A stretch of 64,000 nucleotides of DNA from Bacteroidia bacterium (GTDB lineage Bacteria; Bacteroidota; Bacteroidia; CAILMK01; JBBDIG01), in contig JBBDIG010000040.1 of the NCBI GenBank assembly GCA_040880525.1, forward strand, positions 38,892 through 102,891, given 5' to 3'. Shown here piece after piece: positions 51,033 to 60,900 of this stretch; position 1 is the first letter of the stretch, and each line of letters begins with the position of its first letter. Position numbers and translations under genes: made by a program. The notes under the pieces were generated by a model. It did no database searches. It had not been told where the DNA came from and saw only the letters and a list, made by a program, of their open reading frames with translations.

Positions 51033-51233
51033 ATGGCAATCTTAAAAGTTGTAGAATTTCAGGCTGAATCAACCAAGAGTTTTGATGATGCCACTAACAA
51101 GGCGATAGTGGAAGCCGGCAAAACAGGCCGCACCATTCGCTCGGTCTACATCACAGATTCACAAGCCAATGCCGCTGACGATAAAGTCACCTTTTATAAG
51201 GTTAGTACTAAAGTTACCCTTGAGGGGGATTGA
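51033..51233 (+). CDS. Dodecin-like protein lacking the flavin-stacking tryptophan
   Basis: 66 aa, cytoplasmic. It has the dodecin pattern: MAILKVVEFQAESTKSFDDA, then AIVEAGKTGRTIRSVYITDS, and an ending strand VTFYKVSTKVTLE. Dodecins form hollow 12-mers that store flavin or CoA, with a tryptophan in the loop after R-N-[IL]-R stacking on the ring. Here that position reads IRSVYI, so the tryptophan is absent, and flavin binding may be weak or lost. Some known dodecins also lack it. It has a strong promoter and strong terminator, so expression is probably high. Confidence 0.85.
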   Translation: MAILKVVEFQAESTKSFDDATNKAIVEAGKTGRTIRSVYITDSQANAADDKVTFYKVSTKVTLEGD

Positions 51234-51248
51234 GGGGTTTGCTGGTTC

Positions 51249-51282
51249 AAAAAGTGCCCGGCCTTTGGGCCGGGTGCTTTTT
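51249..51282 (+). terminator. Intrinsic terminator after the dodecin-like gene
   Basis: GC-rich stem GTGCCCGGCC/GGCCGGGTGC with a 4-base TTTG loop, two wobble pairs, and A5/T5 flanks. Sixteen bases past the stop. Confidence 0.88.
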
Positions 51283-51384
51283 GATATTTTAATCCCTCTA
51301 TAAATTCTCCTCTCCTCATCTGAAGGCCATTCCGTCCTTCTACGCCCTATTTCCTTTAAATTTGAAGCCTCTAAGCGTATCTTT

Positions 51385-52290
51385 ATGGGGCACCATCATT
51401 CCCACCCGCAGCCGGAGAAAAACCTTCGTCTGGCCTTTTTTCTGAACCTGGGCTTTACAATCCTTGAAATTGCGGGCGGCCTTTATACCAACAGCATCGC
51501 TATTCTCTCCGATGCACTCCACGATCTTGGAGACAGCATAGCCTTGGGTATTTCCTACTTTCTGGAACGTAAATCCAAAAAGGGGGGGGACAGCAAATAC
51601 TCCTTCGGTTATAGAAGATTCTCTCTTTTAGGAGCACTCCTCAACAGCATCTTGCTATTGGTGGGTGCGGGCATCGTACTCTGGCATGCCGTTCCCCGCA
51701 TTTTTAATCCACAGCCTACTAAGGTGGAGGGCATGATAATTCTCGCTCTTATTGGCATTGCTGTCAATGGATTTGCTTTTCTGAAACTCAGGAAAACCAG
51801 TAGCTTAAATATGAAAGCAGCAGCCCTTCATCTGCTCGAAGATGTGATGGGCTGGATGGCCGTCCTGGTTGTCAGTATTGTCCTTCTTTTCTGGAAAGCT
51901 TTTGTACTGGACGCCCTACTCTCTATTGGCATTACGCTGTTTATCCTGTACAACGTGGTCCGCAATCTCCGGCATACTTTAAAAATATTTCTTCAGGGTG
52001 TGCCTGAGCATTTGGATATCCGGCAGATTGAAAACATAATTAATAGTATTCCGAAGGTAATTTCCACGCACCACACGCATATCTGGACAATGGATGGAGA
52101 ACACCATATTCTCACAAGCCATATTGTGGTAGCGGATGGAACGAGCAAGGAAGATGTATTTCGGATCAAAGAAAAAACGCGCGAGGCGATGACCCAATTA
52201 AAAATTGATCATCTCACCCTTGAAGTGGAATTTCCTGAGGAAGACTGCCTAATGAGGGAGGAGCACTGCGGGGAAGCGCATTCACATTAA
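51385..52290 (+). CDS. Cation diffusion facilitator (Zn/Co/Cd efflux)
   Basis: 301-aa proton-coupled exporter of divalent metals. The N-terminus has a metal-binding His cluster (MGHHHSHPQPEKN). Six helices follow, with the transport site in helix 2, SDALHDLGDSIALGISYF, and helix 5, AALHLLEDVMGWMAVLVVS (H-x-x-x-D/E pattern). The cytoplasmic C-terminal domain contains VPEHLDIRQIENIINSIPKV, HTHIWTMDGEHHILTSHIVV and ends in HCGEAHSH. Similar to CzcD/ZitB. Its TAA and the TAA of the convergent peptidase share the palindrome TTAA. A 'dodecin then CDF' order is not known to me as functional. Confidence 0.93.
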   Translation: MGHHHSHPQPEKNLRLAFFLNLGFTILEIAGGLYTNSIAILSDALHDLGDSIALGISYFLERKSKKGGDSKYSFGYRRFSLLGALLNSILLLVGAGIVLWHAVPRIFNPQPTKVEGMIILALIGIAVNGFAFLKLRKTSSLNMKAAALHLLEDVMGWMAVLVVSIVLLFWKAFVLDALLSIGITLFILYNVVRNLRHTLKIFLQGVPEHLDIRQIENIINSIPKVISTHHTHIWTMDGEHHILTSHIVVADGTSKEDVFRIKEKTREAMTQLKIDHLTLEVEFPEEDCLMREEHCGEAHSH

Positions 52291-54026
52291 TAGGTGGTAA
52301 ATACCATTTTCTTGGTTTGCCGCACTTTTCCATCTACAACGAGCGAGTACAGGTAGCTGCCCTGAATCCCGTCTCCATGCCGGTACTGCACTTCATTCAT
52401 TCCTTCATGCAGTTCCAATGAAATCCGTTTTAATACCCGGCCATTTTGATCGGTGATCTGTACATGGGCGTCATTATATTGCACCGGTCTGTTTACCAGT
52501 ACCGTAATGTAAGTGGATTCGTCAAAAGGATTTGGCCGGTTTTGCAACAACTCAATCTCCTGTTGTGGCTTTTCCGGATTTTCGCCTATATTGTTGCCGA
52601 TGGTAAAACGCTCACCTGAAAACAGGCTCTCTACCCCTTTATCATCTATAGAGGCAACGCTTACAAAATATTTATCTGCAGGATACGCCATAGGGATGGT
52701 CTCTTCAAGCCCGTTCATTGTGTAAACGCTGTCCCAGTCATTCGTTTCAGATCTGACACCCACGCGGTATTGAGCATATTGTTTCTGTTTCGTTATTTTA
52801 ATGGTCAGAACATTTTCACTTGCATTGGTCAGGTCAAAATCCGGTGTTTCCGGACCCATGGCGATCATGGCTGCCGCCACACCATTGATTGTCGCATTTC
52901 TAGCGAGATACCGGAAACTCACGTAAAAGCTATCAAGTATTCCATCCATGTCGGTATCCACGCCCAGAACGTCACGGGTACTGTGTTGCCGGTCATGGTA
53001 AGCCGAGTCGGCACTGGCATCGCCATGCTCATTTGCGGCCGTAAATCTCACTGCCGCAATATTGCTGTTGCTGAACGGAATATGATCTCCTCCCCTGCCT
53101 GTTCGATCCACCGGACTCATAATTTGAATTTCCATCGGTACATCCACCAACGGTTTCAGTTGCTCCTGATATTCCAGCTTTACAAAACGCGCTAGTCCTT
53201 TGTCATCTGAATTATACCCGCCATGAGAAAAGATCCGGACATGCGTACTATCTACATTTCCAGGTCCGGGGCAGCCGGGTGGCGAAGCCGTTTCTCCACA
53301 GAGAATCCCTCCTATTACGTCATTATTCAGCACTGCTTTCAGCGCTATCTGTTTTTCTAGCACGTAATTCAGAAAGGCCTGCGCACCGATCAAGCCCTGC
53401 TCCTCGCCAGTAGTAGCCATAAAAACGATGGTATTCCGGAAGGTGAATTTTCCCATCACGCGCGCTAGTTCCATTACCAGGGCAGTCCCACTGCCATTAT
53501 CTTCTGCACCACCCGCAAAGCATGAAGTATCGCATCGTTCTTCGCAGCGGCTGTCTATGTGCCCTTCTATCAGGATAAGCGGTGCTGCAGGATCCGTTCC
53601 CGGTAATATCGAAAGCACATTTTTATGCTGGCCTACTCCGCAGATGTCAATATCAAACTGAAGGAATGAGGTCACCAGCCGATTTTCATTTTGGCTCCGG
53701 AACCCATTAAATTTCGACAATACCCATCTGCGGGCAGCGCCTATTCCCTCTACATCCGAAAGGGTATCAGAGGCCGAATGGCGGGTGTCAAAACTTACGA
53801 GAACCTCCAGATATCTTTTCAGAGAATCCGGAGATATTTCCCGGTTCAGCGCTTCCGAGATCAGGTCAGGATCGGTGATGGCATGGGAGGAGGCATAGTG
53901 TGCCGGATCATAGTTGCCAAGCATTACCTGCTCTGCAACAGGGTTGGTCGTAAAAATATTGGATTGGGAATTGGCCCTGGAAATCATCAAAACAAAAAAC
54001 AGGGAAAGCAGCAGTGAATATTTCAT
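52287..54026 (-). CDS. Secreted M28 peptidase with T9SS type A sorting domain
   Basis: 579 aa, extracellular. Signal peptide to about SRANSQ. The M28 zinc peptidase domain (about 130-380) keeps ligands: ILIEGHIDSRCE (His), GGAEDNGSGTALVMELARVM (bridging Asp), ATTGEEQGLIGA (catalytic Glu), NNDVIGG (Asp) and AYHDRQHSTRDV (His). Several cysteines (CEERCDTSC) may form disulfides. A beta-sandwich follows, and the C-terminus LLQNRPNPFDESTYITVLVN to GSYLYSLVVDGK is a type A T9SS domain. Probably an aminopeptidase. It ends in the shared TTAA stop with the CDF gene. Confidence 0.92.
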   Translation of the reverse strand: MKYSLLLSLFFVLMISRANSQSNIFTTNPVAEQVMLGNYDPAHYASSHAITDPDLISEALNREISPDSLKRYLEVLVSFDTRHSASDTLSDVEGIGAARRWVLSKFNGFRSQNENRLVTSFLQFDIDICGVGQHKNVLSILPGTDPAAPLILIEGHIDSRCEERCDTSCFAGGAEDNGSGTALVMELARVMGKFTFRNTIVFMATTGEEQGLIGAQAFLNYVLEKQIALKAVLNNDVIGGILCGETASPPGCPGPGNVDSTHVRIFSHGGYNSDDKGLARFVKLEYQEQLKPLVDVPMEIQIMSPVDRTGRGGDHIPFSNSNIAAVRFTAANEHGDASADSAYHDRQHSTRDVLGVDTDMDGILDSFYVSFRYLARNATINGVAAAMIAMGPETPDFDLTNASENVLTIKITKQKQYAQYRVGVRSETNDWDSVYTMNGLEETIPMAYPADKYFVSVASIDDKGVESLFSGERFTIGNNIGENPEKPQQEIELLQNRPNPFDESTYITVLVNRPVQYNDAHVQITDQNGRVLKRISLELHEGMNEVQYRHGDGIQGSYLYSLVVDGKVRQTKKMVFTTY

Positions 54027-54048
54027 AGCGGTATGTTATTGAATCTTT

Positions 54049-54056
54049 CAAAGCTA
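54049..54056 (-). promoter_or_regulatory. -7 element of the M28 peptidase gene
   Basis: Minus-strand TAGCTTTG fits TAnnTTTG, 23 bases before the ATG. No -33 match. Confidence 0.45.
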
Positions 54057-54109
54057 CAAAACCCCGCACATCCTGCGAATGAAAATTATGACTCCGGAAG
54101 AACGTTACT

Positions 54110-55228
54110 TCAGGCGCTCAGGCGTGTTTCCACCTGTGGCGCGACAAGATGCTCTTTCCTGCCCAACTCACGCAGAAAGCGGGTATGGGAGCCAATAGCG
54201 CCTAAAAAGGAAGGATTGTGAATGTAAGGCAGGCCAAATTCCTTCGCTGTGTTTTCCACGATCCGAGAAAGATCTTTGTAATGGACGTGACAAATCCGGG
54301 GAAACAGGTGATGCTCTATCTGGAAATTCAATCCACCACAGAAGAAGGTGGCTAAAAAACTGTTGTTGGCAAAATTTGCCGTGGTATACATCTGATGCAC
54401 CGCCCAGGAATTCTCTATTCGCCCTTTTTCATCCGGAAGGGGGAAGTCTGTTCCTTCCACCACATGGGCCAATGCAAACACGATAGCCAGAGTTAATCCT
54501 TCAAAAACATGCATTACCAAAAAACCGAGCAAAATCTGCCACCACGCAAAATCTATCACCAACAGGGGCACTGCGATATACAGGGCATAATAAAGAAGCT
54601 TGAAACCAAACAAATTATAGTACTCCTTGCGGGGCCGGTGGCGGTTATCATAGTTGCCGATCTTAGCCTTAAAAAATTTGACATAATCCTTTGAGAATAC
54701 CCAGGAAAGAGAGGCCAGCGCATAAAGGGCAAAAACATAGATGTGCTGATATCTGTGTATTTTCCAGAGTTCCTGATGGGGGGACATGCGCAAGATCGGA
54801 ACTGACTGAATGTCTTCATCATGTCCTTCGATATTAGTGAAAGAGTGATGCACTACGTTGTGCATAATATTCCAGTTATAGGCATTAGCACCGATCAGGT
54901 TAAACAGCAGCCCCAGATATTTATTCACCTTTTCGTTTTTTGAGTAGGCACCGTGGATTGCATCATGGCAAATGTTCAGGCCAATAAAAGCAGTAAAAAT
55001 CCCCAGCACCGACCAAAGAAGAAACATCACCGGCAGGCTGTAATTGGCCAGGATTAACAGTAAATATGAACCTACTGTAACCGAGAGAATAAAAATGGTC
55101 TTAAAGATCATGTGGCCATTGGCATTCTTTGATTTGCCTGAAGCGGTGAAATAGTCATCTACCCGCGTTTTCAGGGTGGCGTAGAAATCCTTCTGTTTTG
55201 AATTATTGAATTTAATCCTTGTCGTCAT
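54110..55228 (-). CDS. Fatty acid desaturase (front-end/acyl-lipid type)
   Basis: 372-aa membrane di-iron enzyme that introduces a double bond into fatty acyl chains with O2. Three histidine boxes are complete: ICHDAIHGAY (HxxxH), HNVVHHSFTN (HxxHH), and NFQIEHHLFPRI (QxxHH), the last being the form seen in front-end (delta-5/delta-6) desaturases. No fused cytochrome b5 domain is present, so an external electron donor is needed. Hydrophobic segments flank the boxes as in the family. It stands alone. Cold adaptation of membranes is the usual role; regiospecificity cannot be told. Confidence 0.92.
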   Translation of the reverse strand: MTTRIKFNNSKQKDFYATLKTRVDDYFTASGKSKNANGHMIFKTIFILSVTVGSYLLLILANYSLPVMFLLWSVLGIFTAFIGLNICHDAIHGAYSKNEKVNKYLGLLFNLIGANAYNWNIMHNVVHHSFTNIEGHDEDIQSVPILRMSPHQELWKIHRYQHIYVFALYALASLSWVFSKDYVKFFKAKIGNYDNRHRPRKEYYNLFGFKLLYYALYIAVPLLVIDFAWWQILLGFLVMHVFEGLTLAIVFALAHVVEGTDFPLPDEKGRIENSWAVHQMYTTANFANNSFLATFFCGGLNFQIEHHLFPRICHVHYKDLSRIVENTAKEFGLPYIHNPSFLGAIGSHTRFLRELGRKEHLVAPQVETRLSA

Positions 55229-55357
55229 TTATTTTGGATTTTGCACTTGCATGGTAATAGAGAACTGCAAAGTTTGGAAAAGAATGGCTATTTGCCAATG
55301 GTTGCCTTCAGTTGTTTGCCCGTCTACGCATGAATTCGGCCAGTTGAATGCCGGAGC

Positions 55358-55365
55358 CAAAAGTA
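55358..55365 (-). promoter_or_regulatory. Candidate -7 element of the desaturase gene
   Basis: Minus-strand TACTTTTG followed by GC, the same box as gyrA, ahcY and phaE. It lies 130 bases upstream of the desaturase ATG and only 11 bases before the divergent priA start, so the two genes share a small control region. Confidence 0.45.
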
Positions 55366-55375
55366 TGAAAATGCA

Positions 55376-57892
55376 ATGATTAATTTTGAGCCGATGCCAC
55401 CAAGCCGACAATCGCAGTTACAACTACAGGATCCTGAGCAGGATGACAGAAACACTTTCTTCGTTAATGTACTGTTACCCTTTGCCCTGCGCAAGACTTT
55501 CACCTACCGGGTTCCGTACGAAATGAACAACCAGCTATCACCTGGCAGACGGGTGGTCGTGCAGTTCGGAAAGAAAAAGCTGTTTACAGGCCTCATCGTG
55601 GCGATACACCAGATTCCGCCTGTGGATTATACGGCCAAATATCTAATTACCATATTGGATAACTCACCCATAGTGAACGACCGGCAGATCGCATTCTGGC
55701 AATGGATGGCCTCCTATTATTGCACTACAGCCGGAGAGATCATGTCGGCAGCGCTTCCTGCCAATATGAAGCTGGCCAGTGAAACGCGCATTATTCCGGA
55801 TGAAACTTATGAGGGTGATTACGCAGAATTGCCGGACAAGGAATATTTCGTAGCCGAGGCGCTGGAAAAAGAAAAGGAACTGACCATCAGCCAAATATCG
55901 GAGATCCTGGATCAGAAAAGCGTAATGCACATCATCAAGCGATTGCTGGATGAAGGGGTGGTTCAGATTAAGGAACAATTGATCAGGACGTATAAGCCAA
56001 AGACAGTTTCCTGCGTAAGGCTTGCTCCGGGTCTGGAAGCAGCGGAAAAACAGAAAAAGGTATTTGCAGAGCTAGAAAAAGCGCCTAAACAACTGGAAGT
56101 ATTCATGAATTTCCTGGTGCTGAAACAGAAGAAAAAACATGTGGAGCAGAAGGTGCTTTTGAAAAATTCAAATACCACTTCCTCAACTCTTAATGCTTTA
56201 TCAGGTAAAGGTATTCTTGAGGTATATCCGCATCAGGTAGGAAGGGTACTGGATGTGGATGTGGAGCAACACCATCTGGAACTGGCTCCTTTCCAGGAAA
56301 CTTCACTTTTGGAGATCAAAGCAGCATACAGGGAAAAACAGGTGGTGCTGCTGAAGGGAGTAACCGGCAGCGGAAAAACGCACATTTACGTAAAACTCAT
56401 CCGCGAAGCAATAGCACAGGGAAAGCAGGCCATGTATATTGTTCCTGAAATTGCGCTCACCACGCAGTTGATCACGCGTTTAAAATCTTTTTTTGGAAAA
56501 CGCATTGGCATTTATCATTCTAAATTCAGTGATAATGAGCGCGTAGAGATCTGGATGAAATTGCTGAAGAAGGAATATGATGTAGTGCTGGGAGTGCGCT
56601 CAGCACTTTTTCTGCCTTTCTCTAACTTAGGAATCGTGGTGGTGGACGAGGAGCATGAAAATACCTATAAGCAGCACGAGCCTTCTCCCCGCTATCATGC
56701 CCGCGATTCGGCTATTTATCTGGCTTCGCTTCATCAGGCGAAATGTCTGCTGGGCACGGCCACTCCTTCCTTCGAGAGCTACCATAACGTTAAGATGAAG
56801 AAGTATGGCTTCTCTGAAATTAATGCACGGTTCACGGCCATTGAAGCACCGGAAATTGTGCTGGCCGATCTGAAGCAGGAAAAACAGCGGGGCACGATGA
56901 AAAGCCATTTCAGTTCGCTGCTGCTGCGCGAAATGCGAACGGTGCTGGAGCAGAAAGAGCAGGTGATCCTGTTTCAGAACAGGCGCGGATATTCTCCCTA
57001 TCTCGAATGCCAGACTTGTGGATGGGTGCCGCAATGCCGGAACTGCGACATCAGCCTCACCTATCACAAAGCGATAAAGCAGTTGCGCTGCCACTATTGC
57101 GGCCATTACCAGCCGGTGCCGGTAAAGTGCAAAGCATGTGGTAATCCATCCATCATGATGAAAGGTTTTGGCACCGAAAAGCTTGAGGATGAACTGGAAA
57201 TCTATTTTCCGGATGCCCGCATCCTGCGCATGGATCAGGACACCACGCGCAGGAAAAATGCACTGCACAGGATCATTTCACGGTTTGAAAGCGGAGATGC
57301 CGACATTCTTGTGGGAACGCAGATGGTAACGAAGGGGCTGGACTTTAAGAACGTGCGGCTGGTAGGAATAATGAGTGCCGACCAGATGCTGAGCTACCCC
57401 GACTTCCGGGCTTATGAGCGCAGCTTCCAGCTTATGGCACAGGTAAGCGGCCGGGCCGGCAGGCGCAAAAAACGCGGAAAGGTGGTGGTCCAAACTTTTC
57501 AAACGGAGCACCCTATTTTTCAATATTTAATAAAAAATGATTTTGAAGGGTTTTATCAGCAACAGGCAGCGGAGCGAAATATGTATCACTATCCGCCATA
57601 CTTCCGGCTGATTAAGATTGTGGTGAAAGAAACCGACATTGAGATTGTAAAGACAGGATCGGAGGAATTGGCCAGGCGGCTGCGAAAGCACTTTGCCCAC
57701 GAGGTGCTGGGTCCGGAATTTCCGCCAGTTGCGCGCATCCGGAATAAATATCAGATGAACATTCTGCTCAAATTCCCAAAGTCAACTTCGGTGGCCAAAG
57801 CCAAGGAAACCATTATCCATGAAACGGATGCTTTCAAAAACGAAAAAAAGTTTTCGAAACTACACGTGATAATTGATGTGGATCCGGTGTAG
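55376..57892 (+). CDS. priA: Primosomal protein N' (replication restart helicase)
   Basis: Recognises stalled forks and reloads the replisome. 838 aa. The N-terminal DNA-binding domain (about 20-110) has FALRKTFTYRVPYEMNNQLS. Then come a winged helix and the helicase: motif I GVTGSGKTHIYVKLI, PEIALTTQLI, VLGVRSALFLPFSNLGIVVV, DEEH (motif II), SPRYHARDSAIYLAS and TATPSFES. The zinc region CQTCGWVPQCRNCDISLTYH with CHYC and CKAC has the eight cysteines. Domain 2 has DQDTTRRK, VGTQMVTKGLDF and QVSGRAGRRKKRG. Either ATG at 55376 or 55394 could start it. Complete. Confidence 0.96.
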   Translation: MINFEPMPPSRQSQLQLQDPEQDDRNTFFVNVLLPFALRKTFTYRVPYEMNNQLSPGRRVVVQFGKKKLFTGLIVAIHQIPPVDYTAKYLITILDNSPIVNDRQIAFWQWMASYYCTTAGEIMSAALPANMKLASETRIIPDETYEGDYAELPDKEYFVAEALEKEKELTISQISEILDQKSVMHIIKRLLDEGVVQIKEQLIRTYKPKTVSCVRLAPGLEAAEKQKKVFAELEKAPKQLEVFMNFLVLKQKKKHVEQKVLLKNSNTTSSTLNALSGKGILEVYPHQVGRVLDVDVEQHHLELAPFQETSLLEIKAAYREKQVVLLKGVTGSGKTHIYVKLIREAIAQGKQAMYIVPEIALTTQLITRLKSFFGKRIGIYHSKFSDNERVEIWMKLLKKEYDVVLGVRSALFLPFSNLGIVVVDEEHENTYKQHEPSPRYHARDSAIYLASLHQAKCLLGTATPSFESYHNVKMKKYGFSEINARFTAIEAPEIVLADLKQEKQRGTMKSHFSSLLLREMRTVLEQKEQVILFQNRRGYSPYLECQTCGWVPQCRNCDISLTYHKAIKQLRCHYCGHYQPVPVKCKACGNPSIMMKGFGTEKLEDELEIYFPDARILRMDQDTTRRKNALHRIISRFESGDADILVGTQMVTKGLDFKNVRLVGIMSADQMLSYPDFRAYERSFQLMAQVSGRAGRRKKRGKVVVQTFQTEHPIFQYLIKNDFEGFYQQQAAERNMYHYPPYFRLIKIVVKETDIEIVKTGSEELARRLRKHFAHEVLGPEFPPVARIRNKYQMNILLKFPKSTSVAKAKETIIHETDAFKNEKKFSKLHVIIDVDPV

Positions 57893-57931
57893 GCTGAGGG
57901 GAATGGAATGCAGTCCGACTTACGCACGCTC

Positions 57932-60900
57932 TCACCTGATCAGCGTCACTGTGCCTTTCTCATAATAGCGTTGCTGATCAAGGCCGGTGGCCCGCACAAC
58001 AAAAACATACACTCCTTCCGGCTGGAGGATGCCATCAACAGTTCCATCCCACCCTTCCCGGATGTTGCGGGTGTACCAAAGTTCTTCTCCCCAGCGGTTG
58101 TAAATGGTGAAATGAAATACATCCGGGTCAGTAGCTCCTGTGGCTTCCTGGAGGAAAATGCCGGCAACTCGGAACGTTTCATTCTTATCGTCTCCATTAG
58201 GACTGAATGCCGTTGGAATGTGCAATCTGGACGGCAACATATTGCAGGCTATATTGGAAATGCTTGGTTGATCCGTCACATTTTCTATGGCGATAATGCG
58301 AAAACAGCTTTCGGTGGCAAACATTTCCACGTCTGTACTGGAATAGGAGGTATCAGATGCGGGGAGGCTGGCAATAAGCCGGAAACTTCCATCGTCCTGC
58401 TGTTTTTGGACGAGATAGCGATTCACCCCATGTTTAAAATCGCGATAGGCCTGCCAGTTCAGAAAGAACCTGTCACTGATCACCTGCAGCTTTAAAAATA
58501 TGGAAGTTCCGGGATTGCTTTCGGGACTTTTCTCATGGCAAACGTGCTCCATAAATACTTTGTAGAGATAAGGCTCCTCGTGTACCAGTGCCTGTTCATC
58601 CATAAAAAAGGTATCGGTGGTGGTGGCATATTCCTGCTCCCAGCCTGCCTGCGGAGCATAGCGATCAATAACATAACGTTGCAGGTTCGCATCTTCTCCC
58701 CGCTCCCACTGCGTTAGCGTATTTTCATCATTATGCACAGTAGTTCTGTAAAGCAGCAGCGGTGTGGTGTGCATCAGGTAATCAGGGATAGTGCAACTGC
58801 GGTTGCTGCGCGATTCGTAACCCTGTGGATTCCGGGCTACCACATAATAGCAATATTCGAGATTGCAAAGGCCGGTATCTGTGTAGCTCAACTGCGTGGG
58901 ATCCACCGTTGCGATCTGGGCGAACTCAGCTCCGTCTGACCGGAATATGTCATACTCCAGCACCTGCGTCCAGCCCTGGTAAGGAGTCCAATCCAGGATT
59001 ATTTCCCGTTCTGCACCTTTCCGGGTTTGAAGCCAGATCGTGCAATGCTCCTGGTCCAGCAACGATTTTGTGAGGCAGTTTATCTGCACCTGAAGATCGT
59101 AACATTGACTTCCGTCCTGCGGCTGTGGTACTGTGTCGGTTAGCTGTGTTATTGTTTCCTGCTGAATTGTATCAAAAATCACAAATCCCGTTGGTTCCTG
59201 CCGGTGGACCAGGTAATGCTTAAAGCCACGGATATTGTCATTGTTCCATTCCAGTTCTACCTCATTGTCCGCATTTACCGTTACGAATTTTAACCCGCTA
59301 TATGCCAGAGGTGCTGTGTCTACCACTTCCACATAATTAAATATCTGCGTATCCCGGCAGCCGTTGATATCTTCCACAATTAACGAAGTGGAATAAAAAC
59401 CGGGTGACTGGTACACATAGAATGGATTCGTTTGCGAAGATGTATCAGCGGTGCGGCTGGTATCTCCAAAGTCCCACCACCGCTTTATCAGGGGAGCCGG
59501 TCCGGAGGAAAGATCATAAAAGTATACTTCTGCCAGGAAGCAAACCACGGTGGTATCAAAATCCATTTTCGCTTCCGGATTTTCATATACGGTAATCAAT
59601 TGCGGAATGAGCATCGTATCCAAGCAACCGTAAGGACTCTCTGCCACCAGTTTTACGGAATAGACTCCTGCATCAAATGAATATTCAGGGTTTTCAGTGG
59701 TATCATCTGTAATTCCATCATTGTTAAAATCCCAGTAAAATTTGGATGCAAACGAAGATGTACTGGTAAACTGAATTTGGAAAGGCTCACATCCCTGCGT
59801 GTCAGATATCCGGAACGCTGCAACCGGCTCCTTATATACTACGATGCTGTCATCCGGTGTGAATTGCCGGATACATCCTTTATTATCCGTGGCAATAACC
59901 GTAGGCCGGTAAATGGTGAGGGTGTCATTAGGACGTGCCATATAAGTATGGCCCGAAACCCTATTGCTGCTGAGCGGAGAATTGTCACCATAGTCAAAGA
60001 GAAAACTTAGTACGCTTTCATTAGCATCCACAAACTGCACTTCCAGAGGTTCACAACCTGTGTTGTTGAGATAAGTGAATTTCAAAAATGGTCCGATAAT
60101 ATTGACGAACTGCGGTTTTACCATTGTATCATAGCAGCCGTTGATGCTTTTAGCTATCAGGGTAACATCATAAAAATTATTCAGCGAATCGGCATTTTGC
60201 AGGTCATAAAGGTTGCTTGCTATTTTCTGAATAGACACCAGCCTTTGTCCATCTCCAAAATCCCAGAAAAAACTGTCAGCATTCAGGGCCGAAATTTCAA
60301 AATCAATGAATGCAGGAGAGCACTGCCCTGCCGTATCAGGCGTTGAAAAATCTGCGGCAAAGTGATCTATATCTATCCCTTTGGTTGTTGTATCTGCGCA
60401 ACCAAAGGTATCCGTGGCAATGAGCGATATCTGAAAAGTGCCATCATCGGTCGCATAAAATTCCGGATCTGAAGCCGTGTCAGAAGGCAGGAAGTAGCCC
60501 TGCGATCGCGAACTGAACCATTTATATGATTTGGCATTTACGGAAGAAGTATTTGAGAGCGCCACTTTTTCATGCAAACATCCGCGCACCGGAGCATCAA
60601 AATCTGCTACTACGCCTGCGCATAAAAAGTCTTTCCGGAAGTCGGTAAAGCTGCAACCGCCAGCATTGGTTACTTTCAGTTCCACATCATAGCAGCCTTT
60701 GGAAGCTATATTCACGGTGGTATTTTCTGCGGTGGAGCTGCTATAGGTAAGCGGTGAATTATTGGAAGGCCGGATCCAGTTGACGGTTACATTTCCTGCA
60801 TCTCCGGAAATATTATGGTTGGTGACGTTGCCTTGTAGTGCAGTGCTGAAGGGCGGACAGCCACCTGTGTCATTGGCGGTGATGTTTGTGCTGATGCCAT

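Noticed and set aside
57908..58495. 195-codon plus-strand frame opposite the giant PKD gene
   Set aside because: Antisense to the sorting domain of a well-supported gene; the translation has no domain pattern.
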